Source: Bacteroidales bacterium
GTDB lineage: Bacteria > Bacteroidota > Bacteroidia > Bacteroidales > JAFGXI01
Assembly: GCA_027064025.1 (NCBI GenBank)
Contig: JAMOQL010000199.1
Location: 1 to 39,227 of the forward strand
Reading direction: 5' to 3'
DNA length: 39,227 nucleotides
Below, piece by piece: positions 16,484 to 25,136 of the stretch. Every line of letters begins with the position of its first letter. The stretch's first letter is position 1. The position numbers and the translations under genes are program-made. Under the pieces are notes generated by a model. The model worked only from the letters and a program-made list of their open reading frames with translations, did no database searches and had not been told where the DNA came from.

Positions 16484-17515
16484 CTATTCATTCACCATAT
16501 TATATAACTTGCTTAAGTCTGGCATTAAAATAATCTCCGTACGGCGGTTTTTTGCTCTTCCCTCCGGTGTTGCATTAGTGCCAACAGGATTATATTTACT
16601 TCTACCGGCAGCAGTTATCTTTGCCGGATTAATATTCGAATTATTTACTAATATTCTAACAATTGAAGTAGCTCTTTTGGCACTTAAATCCCAATTATCA
16701 GCAAGTTGTCCTTTACCATTATACGGAATACTATCTGTGTGACCCTCAACAAGGATATTAATATCAGGATTGTCTTGAAGAACACTAGCTAGCTTTAAAA
16801 GTGCATTTTTACCTTTTGGATTTACAACAAAACTTCCACTTGCAAACATAAGTTTATTTTCCATAGATACGTATACCCTCCCATTTCTATTACTAACAGA
16901 AAGTCCATCTTTTTCGAAGCCAACTAGAGCATCAGCAACGCTATTCTTAAGAACTTTCATAAGACTATCTTTTTGTTGAACCTCGGCATTAAGAGCATTA
17001 TAAGCTGCTTCCTTTTGGGCTAGATTTCCTTGAAGTGCTGCCAATTGTTGACTCAATAAGTCTAATTCCTTTTTACGCTTTGCAAACTCATCCTCTAAAA
17101 CAGCCAATGAATCTTCTCGTTTTATCAAATCAGTCTGGGATTTCTGTAGTTGAGAAAGAATCCTTTTTGTTTCTGCCTGATTTCCACTAATAAGTTCTTG
17201 ATTTTGAGCTAATAAATCCTGATAATTCTTATTCAAATTCTTATAACGATCAGCCATAGAGCGATACTTTCGTCCCATAACAGTGGTATCCTCTTTTAAG
17301 TTTTTAGCTTGTTGACGATATTTTGCTACTAATGCAGATTTTTCATTGTTTGATATTTGCAGATTCTGATTCTCATCCTTCAATCTACTAATTTCTTGAT
17401 CAATTTTATCGCGTTTTGACTGAAGTTCCTTATACTTTTTCATACTCACACAACTTCCCAAAAATACGCTAGTAATTAATAATAACGAAGCTAGCTTTAT
17501 ACTAAATATCTTCAT
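16484..17515 (-). CDS. OmpA-family lipoprotein with long coiled coil
   Basis: The 343-residue protein starts at the ATG at 17515, which directly precedes a lipoprotein signal ending FLGSC (an upstream TTG is less likely). Residues 25-190 are a coiled coil rich in Lys, Glu and Gln. Residues 215-335 are an OmpA/MotB peptidoglycan-binding domain: FVVNPKGKNALLKLASVL, ILVEGHTDSIPYNG, NWDLSAKRATSIVRIL and the closing GRAKNRRTEIIL. It probably tethers the outer membrane to peptidoglycan with a long stalk. A TACTTTTG box on the minus strand at 17623-17630 is the likely promoter. It leads the two-gene unit with the small membrane protein. Confidence 0.92.
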   Translation of the reverse strand: MKIFSIKLASLLLITSVFLGSCVSMKKYKELQSKRDKIDQEISRLKDENQNLQISNNEKSALVAKYRQQAKNLKEDTTVMGRKYRSMADRYKNLNKNYQDLLAQNQELISGNQAETKRILSQLQKSQTDLIKREDSLAVLEDEFAKRKKELDLLSQQLAALQGNLAQKEAAYNALNAEVQQKDSLMKVLKNSVADALVGFEKDGLSVSNRNGRVYVSMENKLMFASGSFVVNPKGKNALLKLASVLQDNPDINILVEGHTDSIPYNGKGQLADNWDLSAKRATSIVRILVNNSNINPAKITAAGRSKYNPVGTNATPEGRAKNRRTEIILMPDLSKLYNMVNE

Positions 17516-17622
17516 AATCAATATTTTATATATTTTATCTTATTAAATTTAAACAAAATCAACAAAAAAACATTTGAGATTAAATCTCTATTAAGATGTT
17601 TTAATGCATAATAATACGAATT

Positions 17623-17630
17623 CAAAAGTA
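17623..17630 (-). promoter_or_regulatory. Promoter -7 box for the OmpA-family lipoprotein gene
   Basis: TACTTTTG on the minus strand matches TAnnTTTG. It lies about 108 bp before the start at 17515, so it would give a leader of about 100 nt. Confidence 0.4.
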
Positions 17631-17855
17631 AAATATTGTGTTGTCAAGTACTAATTTCATTTAATAAAATGCTAACACGAATATGTTGATAGAATTAAGG
17701 TTGTAACAACACTTATTAACCAAGATTATCCACAAATAATCTTGACGATTAAGCAAAACAAAAAAACTTAATTTTTTTCAAATATTCATCAAAATAATAT
17801 TTATAACTAAACCACGGAAAAACTTAAATTAATATCCATATTCAAGTATTATTAC

Positions 17856-17863
17856 TAACTTTG
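17856..17863 (+). promoter_or_regulatory. Promoter -7 box for aminopeptidase P gene
   Basis: TAACTTTG matches TAnnTTTG and lies about 38 bp before the ATG at 17901, a typical distance. The -33 element is not clear. Confidence 0.5.
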
Positions 17864-17900
17864 TGACTTTATAAATAGTTAATTTAAAACAACACAACAT

Positions 17901-19292
17901 ATGTTTAATAAAGAAGTTTACATAGAAAGAAGAAAGCGCTTGCATTCTTCTATATCAAATGGGATTGTATTAATTCTAGGCAATAACGAAGCCCCAATGA
18001 ATTATCCTGACAATACATATCATTTTCGTCAAGATTCAACATTTTTATATTTCTTTGGATTAAATCATCCTAGCTATGCGGCTATAATGGATTTAGACGA
18101 GAATAAAGATATTATTTTCGGTAATGATGTAGAAATTGATGATATTATTTGGATGGGACCACAAGCTTCTGTTGCCGAGCAGGCAAAGGAAGTTGGAGTA
18201 GACAACACAAAACCTTTTAACGGCCTTTTTGCATACATACAAAATGCTGTTAAACAAGGAAGAAAGATACATTTCACTCCTCCTTACAGAGCTGATAATA
18301 TGATTCTTATTGAAGAACTTACAGGAATAAAAGCCAAGGACACTAAAAATGCTGCTTCTGTTGAATTAATTAAAGCTATCGTTTCTTTAAGAAACATAAA
18401 AGACAAATATGAGATTGCTCATCTGGACGAAATTATGTCTGTTGGATACGAAATGCATACAACAGCAATGCGATTAGCAAAAGATGGAGCTCATGAACAA
18501 TATATTACAGGTGCAGTAGAAAGTGTTGTATTAAAACATGGTGGTCATATTTCATTTCCTATAATTCTTTCAAAACGTGGAGAAACACTTCATAATCATT
18601 TACATAACAACACGTTAAAAAATGGTGACCTATTATTAGTGGACTGTGGTTTTGAATCTTCAATGGGTTATGCAACCGACAATACACGTACATTTCCTGT
18701 TGGTGGAGTATTTACGCAAAAACAAAGAGAAATATACGAAATCGTGCTGGCAGCAAATAATAATGTAAGAGATGCCATAAAACCAGGAATATTATATAAA
18801 GACATGCACCTTTTAGCTGCCAAAACCATAGCTTCAGGGATGAAGGATTTGGGTCTTATGAAAGGTGATATTGATGAAGCTGTTGCTGCTGGAGCTCACG
18901 CTTTATTTATGCCACACGGACTAGGCCATATGATGGGACTAGACGTACATGATATGGAAGATTATGGCGAAAACTATGTTGGATATAGCGAAGGAATGCA
19001 AAGGAGCTCTCAATTTGGAACCGCTTATCTAAGATTGGCACGTGAACTAAAAACAAACTTTGTTTTAACAAACGAACCAGGAATTTACTTTATTCCTGCC
19101 CTAATGGACAAATGGAAAGCAGAAAATATAAACACTGACTTTATTAACTTTGATAAAGTAAATGAGTATAGAGACTTTGGAGGAATAAGACTCGAAGATG
19201 ATATATTAGTTACTGAAAATGGTGGTCGCATTATGGGAGACAAACGAATTCCTATCACTCCTGAAGAATTAAACAACATTGTAGGTAAATAA
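17901..19292 (+). CDS. pepP: Aminopeptidase P family protein (Xaa-Pro aminopeptidase)
   Basis: This cytosolic metallopeptidase removes an N-terminal residue preceding proline. The 463-residue protein has an N-terminal AMP_N domain (residues 1-140) and a pita-bread catalytic domain. The five metal ligands are visible: Asp in LLVDCGFE near residue 250, Asp in TDNTRTFP near 261, His in HGLGHMMG near 345, Glu in NEPGIYF near 394 and Glu in RLEDDILV near 434. Length and order match bacterial PepP. It has its own promoter box and a strong terminator. Nothing suggests inactivation. The substrate range beyond X-Pro peptides is not readable here. Confidence 0.95.
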   Translation: MFNKEVYIERRKRLHSSISNGIVLILGNNEAPMNYPDNTYHFRQDSTFLYFFGLNHPSYAAIMDLDENKDIIFGNDVEIDDIIWMGPQASVAEQAKEVGVDNTKPFNGLFAYIQNAVKQGRKIHFTPPYRADNMILIEELTGIKAKDTKNAASVELIKAIVSLRNIKDKYEIAHLDEIMSVGYEMHTTAMRLAKDGAHEQYITGAVESVVLKHGGHISFPIILSKRGETLHNHLHNNTLKNGDLLLVDCGFESSMGYATDNTRTFPVGGVFTQKQREIYEIVLAANNNVRDAIKPGILYKDMHLLAAKTIASGMKDLGLMKGDIDEAVAAGAHALFMPHGLGHMMGLDVHDMEDYGENYVGYSEGMQRSSQFGTAYLRLARELKTNFVLTNEPGIYFIPALMDKWKAENINTDFINFDKVNEYRDFGGIRLEDDILVTENGGRIMGDKRIPITPEELNNIVGK

Positions 19293-19312
19293 TTTGATTT
19301 TTAAAATAAAAC

Positions 19313-19346
19313 ATAAAGCCGTTTAGCAAATACTAAACGGCTTTAT
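19313..19346. terminator. Bidirectional-type terminator hairpin after pepP
   Basis: Perfect 14-bp arms, 19313-19326 (ataaagccgtttag) and 19333-19346, enclose a 6-nt loop. It lies 20 bp after the pepP stop and 17 bp before the plsC start, so plsC needs read-through or a promoter not recognised here. Confidence 0.85.
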
Positions 19347-19363
19347 AAATATATTCTTAGTTA

Positions 19364-20074
19364 ATGAAATATATTATCGCTATATGGGAGTGGTTAATAG
19401 CATTCTTATTGTTTATAATATTTCTTCTATGGTTTATGGTGGTTGCTACTATTTGGCCTTATGATAAATATGTTGTTTGGATACGTTCCTTTTTAAAGAC
19501 ATTCTTTAAATTATTATTAATAAGAGTTGATGTTGTGTATGAATCGCCTATTAATTTAGATGACAATCATATTTATATGCCAAATCATGTAAGCATGTTT
19601 GATATTCCACTAGTACTATCAACGATTCCACAGAATTTCTGGGGAATACAAGCTGCCAGTCATTTTAAAGTGCCTTTATATGGATGGGTTTTAAAGAAAT
19701 ATGGAAATTTCCCAATAGACAGGTCTAATGCCAGAGCATCCTATAAAACCATGATGAATACTGTAGATGAAATTAAAAAAGGTAAAAGCATTCTCATTTT
19801 TCCTGAAGGTACACGCTCAACAAAGCCATCAATGGGATCATTTAAAAAACTACCATTTGTAATGGTAAAAAAAGCTAATGTACCAATAATACCTATGGCA
19901 TTTATTGGCCTTTGGGAAATAAATAACAAAACATCTTGGTTAATAAAACCTCAAAGATTGAAAGTGGTCTTTGGTAAAGAAATAGATAGAGAAACTATAG
20001 AATCTTTGAATGAAGAAGAACTAAAAAGACTTACTAAAGAAAGAATTGAAGATTTAATTAAATCATTTAGCTAA
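19364..20074 (+). CDS. plsC: 1-acyl-sn-glycerol-3-phosphate acyltransferase (PlsC family)
   Basis: This membrane enzyme adds the second acyl chain to lysophosphatidate in phospholipid synthesis. The 236-residue protein has an N-terminal membrane segment (residues 7-32), the catalytic NHVSMFD (NHx4D) near residue 75, a middle YGNFPIDR motif near residue 109 and the glycerol-phosphate-binding FPEGTRS near residue 146, then VPIIPMAF. All four acyltransferase blocks are in order. It is preceded closely by the pepP terminator and overlaps the convergent Hpt gene by 8 bp at the 3' ends. Related acyltransferases acting on ornithine lipids share these motifs, so the exact acceptor is likely but not certain. 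Confidence 0.9.
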   Translation: MKYIIAIWEWLIAFLLFIIFLLWFMVVATIWPYDKYVVWIRSFLKTFFKLLLIRVDVVYESPINLDDNHIYMPNHVSMFDIPLVLSTIPQNFWGIQAASHFKVPLYGWVLKKYGNFPIDRSNARASYKTMMNTVDEIKKGKSILIFPEGTRSTKPSMGSFKKLPFVMVKKANVPIIPMAFIGLWEINNKTSWLIKPQRLKVVFGKEIDRETIESLNEEELKRLTKERIEDLIKSFS

Positions 20075-20408
20075 ATTCAGATTTCATTTTATCGAGTATT
20101 TTTTGAAAGCCAATTTTTAAATTTTTAAAATTTTCTTTTATATCTTCTATATTTTGACTTTTAGCACCGTTCTCTTCAATGTATAAAGCAAAAGGAACAA
20201 TACTCTTCATACTCCATAACTTAAGAGTACTTTTTAATTTATGAGAAACATCTCCGGCTTTATTCCACTGTTCATTTTCAATTGCAGATTCTATTTCATC
20301 AATCATTTGAGGTCCAAGATCGAAAAGCATTAATGCTAATTCTCTAACCTCAGAAAAATTCCCATCCATCATCTGAAGTAGATTTTTTGAGCTATATAAG
20401 TCCTCCAT
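20067..20408 (-). CDS. Stand-alone histidine phosphotransfer (Hpt) protein
   Basis: The 113-residue all-helical protein has the phosphotransfer motif SHKLKSTLKLWSM near residues 55-67, in which the His is the phosphorylation site, preceded by a helix typical of Hpt domains. It would relay phosphate between a hybrid kinase and a receiver such as those encoded at 14180 or 14753. No kinase is nearby. A TACATTTG box on the minus strand at 20435-20442 provides its own promoter. Its last codons overlap the end of plsC. Confidence 0.85.
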   Translation of the reverse strand: MEDLYSSKNLLQMMDGNFSEVRELALMLFDLGPQMIDEIESAIENEQWNKAGDVSHKLKSTLKLWSMKSIVPFALYIEENGAKSQNIEDIKENFKNLKIGFQKILDKMKSEFS

Positions 20409-20434
20409 TTTAATAAAATTAGTAAGTAATCTTG

Positions 20435-20442
20435 CAAATGTA
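20435..20442 (-). promoter_or_regulatory. Promoter -7 box for the Hpt gene
   Basis: TACATTTG on the minus strand matches TAnnTTTG and lies about 27 bp before the start codon. Confidence 0.45.
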
Positions 20443-20512
20443 ATAAATTTTATGAAAGCCCTCTAAAAGTTGCATTTATAATTTACAGACTATTAATAAA
20501 TCAAATACCCCC

Positions 20513-22795
20513 TTAAAAATCAAACTCATCAGTAATTTGTTCTACTTGTGTATTATCATTAGAATCATTATTACAGTCGAGATCAACATCTTTTAATGAC
20601 GCCGGTTTTTCAAAATCACCTTTAGAAATATTAAAAGTTGAATCGGCATAAACCTTCTTCATAAATAAAGCCCAGATAGGGAGTGCCATATTTGCTCCTT
20701 GACCTAAATGAGTGCTCCGGAAATGAACAGATCTATCTTCTGCTCCAACCCAAACACCAGCAACCAAATCCGGAGTAAGCCCCATAAACCAACCATCAGA
20801 ATTATTGTCAGTAGTACCGGTTTTTCCGGCTATTGGATTTTTAAACTTATACTTATATTTAAGTCTAACCCCTGTTCCAGATTCAACAACACCTTTCATT
20901 AAACTAAGCATTAGATATGCAGTACGTTGATCCAAAGCATCAGTAGCTTCACTGTGAAAAGTCTCAATAGTATTTCCATTCTTATCTTCAATACGAGTTA
21001 GGAAAATTGGTTTTTGATAAATACCTTTATTAGCATAGGTAGCTGTAGCTCCAACCATCTCATAAACAGAAAGACTTGGAGTGCCAAGGCATATTGCGGG
21101 TACAGGATCTATATCAGATTTAACGCCCATTTTACGAGCTAATTCAATGACCTTCGCCGGTTTAACCTGACTAATTAAGAATGCAGAAATATAATTTACC
21201 GAGTTCGCTAACGCCCATTTTAAGGTAACCATTTCTCCTTCTCTATCATCATCAGAATTTTTAGGAGTATAAGGCGGCTGACCGGCAGGCATTTTGAAAC
21301 TTACCGGCACATTTGGGACTTTAGTACATGGAGTATAACCAAGTTCTTGCATTGCTGAAGCATAAACAAAAGGCTTAAATGTTGAACCTACTTGTCGCTT
21401 ACCAACCATTACGTGGTCATACTGAAAATGATGATAATCAATACCTCCAACATATGCTCTGATAAATCCGGTACTTGGCTCTACGGCTAACATTCCGGTT
21501 TGAAGAAAATACTTATAGTATAAGATACTATCCATTGGTGTCATTACAGTATCAATATCTCCTTTCCAACTAAATAGTCGCATTGGCACACTGTCCTGAA
21601 ATGTTTTCAAAATAGAATCTTCAGGTATCTTACGTATATGCATCCAATAATATCTAGGAGACCTCTTCACTGCAGCCATAAGGATTCTTTCTTTTTCCTT
21701 TTTACTAATTCTATAAAAAGGCGCATTGGGATATCTCTTTTTATTACTCCAATGCTTAAAAAATGCAGGTTGCAAATCACCTCCAAGATGTTCCTTAACA
21801 GCTTCTTCAGCATATTTTTGCATTCTAGAATTTAAAGTAGTATAAACTTTTAATCCATCTCTATAAAGATTGTAAGGAGTACCATCAGCTTTGAAATGAG
21901 TGGCACACCATTTTTTCATATAAGACCTCAAATACTCTCTGAAATATGTTGCTGTACCATCTTTATGATCAAGGGGCTTATAGTTTGACATATCCAAGGG
22001 CAATAACCTTATAGAATCATATGTTTGCTTGTCGATATAACCATATTTCAACTGTTGTGCTAAAACTACTTCACGACGTTTCTTAGCTCTTTCGTGATTT
22101 CTCACAGGATTGTAATATGAAGGAGCACGAAGCATTCCGATTAACATACTAGCTTCTTGTCTATTAAGAGTTGAAGGAGTTTTACCAAAATATGTTTTGG
22201 CAGCTGTTTTTATACCATAAGAATTGCTACCGAATGTAACTGTATTAAGATACATTGCCAATATCTCATTCTTGGTATAGTTATACTCTAATTTTGTAGC
22301 TATTACCCATTCTTTAAATTTCTGCACCACAACACCAAGTTTAGAAACTTTACCTCTAGGAAATAGGTTTTTGGCGAGCTGTTGAGTTACAGTAGAACCA
22401 CCACCTGCATGCTGACGAAGTATTACACCTTTAAACACTCTCAATAAAGCACGTAAGTCTATCCCGCTATGTTCATAAAAACGCGCATCCTCTGTTGCAA
22501 CTAAAGCTTCTACCAAATATGGTGATAAATCATCAAAGTGTACATTAGAACGGTTTTCAATATAATATTTACCTATTAAAACTTGGTCGGCAGAATAAAT
22601 TTCTGAGGCAAGATTACTCTTTGGATTTTCAAGCTCTTCGAAACTGGGCATAAAACCAAGCCAACCAGCAGAAATTGAGTAAAAAAGCAATACCAAAAAG
22701 GCAATACCACTAAAAAATATCAACCATAAGATACGCAATATCCTACCAATACTAGATTTAGCTTCTTTTTTCTTTTTTATAACTTTGTCTTTCAT
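20513..22795 (-). CDS. mrcA: Bifunctional penicillin-binding protein 1A (glycosyltransferase 51 and transpeptidase)
   Basis: This class A PBP polymerises glycan strands and cross-links peptides outside the cytoplasmic membrane. The 760-residue protein has a basic cytosolic start, a membrane anchor near residues 18-45, and GT51 motifs with catalytic Glu in ATEDARFYEHSGID near residue 95 and GGSTVTQQLAKN near 131. The transpeptidase motifs are GSTFKPFVYA (SxxK) near 470, SVN near 530 and KTGTTDNNSDGW near 650. All catalytic residues are present. It is the last gene of a probable operon, PSP1/RicT, gldH, PBP1A, with 30 bp to gldH. This order is common in Bacteroidota. Confidence 0.95.
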   Translation of the reverse strand: MKDKVIKKKKEAKSSIGRILRILWLIFFSGIAFLVLLFYSISAGWLGFMPSFEELENPKSNLASEIYSADQVLIGKYYIENRSNVHFDDLSPYLVEALVATEDARFYEHSGIDLRALLRVFKGVILRQHAGGGSTVTQQLAKNLFPRGKVSKLGVVVQKFKEWVIATKLEYNYTKNEILAMYLNTVTFGSNSYGIKTAAKTYFGKTPSTLNRQEASMLIGMLRAPSYYNPVRNHERAKKRREVVLAQQLKYGYIDKQTYDSIRLLPLDMSNYKPLDHKDGTATYFREYLRSYMKKWCATHFKADGTPYNLYRDGLKVYTTLNSRMQKYAEEAVKEHLGGDLQPAFFKHWSNKKRYPNAPFYRISKKEKERILMAAVKRSPRYYWMHIRKIPEDSILKTFQDSVPMRLFSWKGDIDTVMTPMDSILYYKYFLQTGMLAVEPSTGFIRAYVGGIDYHHFQYDHVMVGKRQVGSTFKPFVYASAMQELGYTPCTKVPNVPVSFKMPAGQPPYTPKNSDDDREGEMVTLKWALANSVNYISAFLISQVKPAKVIELARKMGVKSDIDPVPAICLGTPSLSVYEMVGATATYANKGIYQKPIFLTRIEDKNGNTIETFHSEATDALDQRTAYLMLSLMKGVVESGTGVRLKYKYKFKNPIAGKTGTTDNNSDGWFMGLTPDLVAGVWVGAEDRSVHFRSTHLGQGANMALPIWALFMKKVYADSTFNISKGDFEKPASLKDVDLDCNNDSNDNTQVEQITDEFDF

Positions 22796-22825
22796 TCAGC
22801 AAGTAAATTATTTCAAGATATCAAT

Positions 22826-23311
22826 CTATTGTGTTCTCTCTATTCTAATTCCAACGGATTTAATACCCATTAATTGTTTTTTCCTCATTGCTTGTTCAAT
22901 GCAAATATGATAATTACCACTCATTGGAAACCTACCTCTTTTACGAAATAGAACCTGTTGATCTTTATTTTTTCCCATTCCTTTACCTAGCCATTTACCA
23001 TTTCTATCAGCCAGAAAAATCTCTAAAGTATCAATCGCTTTTCTTCCATCAGGAAAATGAATTTGCATAAAAAAATAAATATTAGAATACTCATAATCAG
23101 TAGTATTACGCAAATTAATATACATATTGTAGGGATTAATTGTATCCGTAACTTCAAAATTAAAATGCAAAGTATCATCACTACTCCATAATTGTGGAGT
23201 TTTTTCATTATGATCGTAAAAACTCTGTGAATTACAAGAAATTAATACCACTAAAATACTGATACTAGTTAAAAAAAATAATCTTTTATATCTACTAATA
23301 ATACTATTCAT
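22826..23311 (-). CDS. gldH: Gliding motility lipoprotein GldH
   Basis: GldH is an envelope lipoprotein first found as needed for gliding and chitin use in Flavobacterium and conserved beyond gliding species. The 161-residue protein has a lipoprotein signal ending VVLISC, then the family pattern LHFNFEVTDTINPYNMYINLRNTTDYEYSNI, a FPDG turn, LADRNGKWLGKGMG and the closing IRIERTQ-like strand. It lies between the PSP1/RicT gene (5 bp) and the PBP1A gene (30 bp), the usual context. Molecular role is unknown. Confidence 0.92.
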   Translation of the reverse strand: MNSIISRYKRLFFLTSISILVVLISCNSQSFYDHNEKTPQLWSSDDTLHFNFEVTDTINPYNMYINLRNTTDYEYSNIYFFMQIHFPDGRKAIDTLEIFLADRNGKWLGKGMGKNKDQQVLFRKRGRFPMSGNYHICIEQAMRKKQLMGIKSVGIRIERTQ

Positions 23312-23316
23312 TAATA

Positions 23317-24636
23317 TTAATTTTTCTCATAATTATTATTAGCCTTTTTGCGTTTTCTGTTCTTATTTTTAGATTTTCTCTTATTTCTATTATCAGAATT
23401 AGATTTAACATCTACCTTATCCCCTTTATTCTCAGCCTTAGCAATCTTATTCTTTGAATCATTATTATTTCTTCCAGAATTATTCTTAGATTTATTGTTT
23501 CTATTCTTACGTTTCGAATTTCTCTTATTAGATTGTTTATCTTTTTTATCGAAACGTGTTAAATCATCTTGTCCTATAACATTATCATATTTTACTTCCT
23601 GTTCTTTAGTATCAGTATAGATATCAAATGAATCCGGGTCATTACCTTTAGCATTCATTTCCTGAATTTTTTTAACATCATCTCTATGAATAGGAATATA
23701 ATTTGAAGGGTTGTCTTTAGGAGAATACCACATCATTCCACTAAGAATATCCATTTTTTGGAAGAAAGCTTCACCAGATTTTGTTTTCAAATTTCGCTGT
23801 GTAGGAGGGAACTTTTCAGCTTCATCTTTATAATTATCATTTTCAAAATTCAAGCAGCATTTGAGTTTACCACATTGACCGGCAAGTTTTTGAGGATTCA
23901 TAGACAGTTGTTGTGTGCGCGCCGAAGTTGTAGAAACAGATTTAAAATCTGTCAACCAACTACTACAACATAGCTCTCGTCCACAAGACCCAATTCCTCC
24001 AAGGCGACTAGACTCTTGTCTAACTCCTATCTGCTTCATTTCTATCCTTACGCTAAACTTTTCAGCAAGAATTTTAATTAATTCCCTAAAATCGACTCTC
24101 CCTTCAGCAGTATAATAAAAAATAGCCTTTGTGCCATCTCCCTGATACTCAACATCATTTATTTTCATTTCAAGGCCTAACTCATCAACAATTATGCGAG
24201 TTTGAATCATTGATTTCGTTTCCAATGAAGCAGCATGAGTCCATTTCTCAATATCGCTATTTCTAGCTATTCTGTAGATTTTTTTAATGGAAGGATCTTT
24301 AGGGTCAACTTTTTTCTTCTTCATCTGAAGACGAACAATTTCACCACTCAGACTCACTATTCCTATGTCGTGACCAGGGCTAGCTTCTACCGCTACTATA
24401 TCGCCTGTTCTATATATTTCACCTTCGGAAGCACGAAAAAAATCTTTACGATTGTTTTTAAACCTAACTTCAACAATATCAAAGTAACGTTTATCACCTA
24501 CAAAATTAATATCGGCTAAATAATCGTAAGCATCTAGTTTACAACAACTGTGCTGGTTTATATTTTCGTTCTTCTGATTAGCTACAGGTACATGACAGCA
24601 CCCTCTTGATTGAAAAGCATTATTCTCAGAATACAT
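23317..24636 (-). CDS. PSP1 domain protein (RicT/YaaT-like) with basic low-complexity tail
   Basis: The 439-residue protein has a PSP1 core at about residues 90-270, including GGIGSCGRELCCSSWL and AGQCGKLKCCLNFE, the cysteine-rich motifs of the RicT family. In Bacillus, RicT with RicA and RicF forms an iron-sulfur complex that affects RNase Y and mRNA processing; whether that applies here is unknown. Two more cysteine pairs lie in the N-terminal 35 residues. The last 75 residues are almost only Lys, Asn, Arg, Ser and Asp, a disordered basic tail that could bind RNA. It heads the operon with gldH and PBP1A. A TACCTTTG box at 24706-24713 on the minus strand is the likely promoter. Confidence 0.88.
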   Translation of the reverse strand: MYSENNAFQSRGCCHVPVANQKNENINQHSCCKLDAYDYLADINFVGDKRYFDIVEVRFKNNRKDFFRASEGEIYRTGDIVAVEASPGHDIGIVSLSGEIVRLQMKKKKVDPKDPSIKKIYRIARNSDIEKWTHAASLETKSMIQTRIIVDELGLEMKINDVEYQGDGTKAIFYYTAEGRVDFRELIKILAEKFSVRIEMKQIGVRQESSRLGGIGSCGRELCCSSWLTDFKSVSTTSARTQQLSMNPQKLAGQCGKLKCCLNFENDNYKDEAEKFPPTQRNLKTKSGEAFFQKMDILSGMMWYSPKDNPSNYIPIHRDDVKKIQEMNAKGNDPDSFDIYTDTKEQEVKYDNVIGQDDLTRFDKKDKQSNKRNSKRKNRNNKSKNNSGRNNNDSKNKIAKAENKGDKVDVKSNSDNRNKRKSKNKNRKRKKANNNYEKN

Positions 24637-25136
24637 TTGTTCTATGTTAATTATATATATTATTCTCCATGAAATTTAATTAAATCATGGATACGTATCA
24701 ATTGACAAAGGTAATAAAAATGGCAAGTAATGCTAAAATAATATTTTGACATAATCATATTCAGCGCAAACGCATTTAATTTTTTAAGAGTTTCTCCATA
24801 TAATCATTTTTCCATTAATAAAATTCCTTTTACGTCTTATGCTAACTCCTCTATTCCTAGTCGTTAACATATTGATAACTACCAAATTAATACAGGTAAT
24901 ATTCTTTATAACATTGCCGGCTCTTTTGTATCGGTAATCTTTGTAGAATATTATACCGATTTATACAAAAGCAAAGAAAATTGTATAAATAAGTAATGAA
25001 TAGCAGAATACAATACAGGAAAAACCTCCCGAAACAAGTTGATTTAAAAAATCTCAAATTGGAGTGTTTTAAAAATATTCAAATTTATTAACCTCAGTTT
25101 TACTAAATCGCCAGGATTATTTGTGAATAACCCGGG
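24637..25136. other. Intergenic region between rfaE2 and the PSP1 gene
   Basis: No convincing gene is present. The right-hand gene has a promoter box (TACCTTTG, minus strand, 24706-24713). A hairpin lies at 24923-24971 with 14-bp arms and a 4-nt bulge. An open stretch of 42 codons on the plus strand (24868-24996) has protein-like composition but no start codon. A 12-bp palindrome taacccgggtta at 25128-25139 overlaps the rfaE2 stop. Confidence 0.4.
24706..24713 (-). promoter_or_regulatory. Promoter -7 box for the PSP1-gldH-PBP1A operon
   Basis: TACCTTTG on the minus strand matches TAnnTTTG, about 70 bp before the start of the PSP1 gene. Confidence 0.5.

Larger units (their letters stand above)
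17522..17900. other. Divergent intergenic region between OmpA-family lipoprotein and aminopeptidase P
   Basis: No gene is seen. Promoter boxes face both ways: TACTTTTG on the minus strand at 17623-17630 and TAACTTTG on the plus strand at 17856-17863. A hairpin at 17721-17744 (8-bp arms caagatta/taatcttg) includes TTATCCACA at 17726-17734, identical to a consensus DnaA box, mostly in its loop. Confidence 0.5.

Noticed and set aside
24721-24734. Sigma-54-like sequence tggcaagtaatgct upstream of the PSP1 gene
   Set aside because: The GG and GC elements are 8 nt apart where 10 are required, so it does not fit the -24/-12 consensus.
24868-24996. Protein-like 42-codon plus-strand stretch (HIDNYQINTGNILYNIAGSF onward) before rfaE2
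   Set aside because: It has no start codon, is preceded directly by a stop and partly coincides with a hairpin; it may be a gene remnant but cannot be separated from chance.
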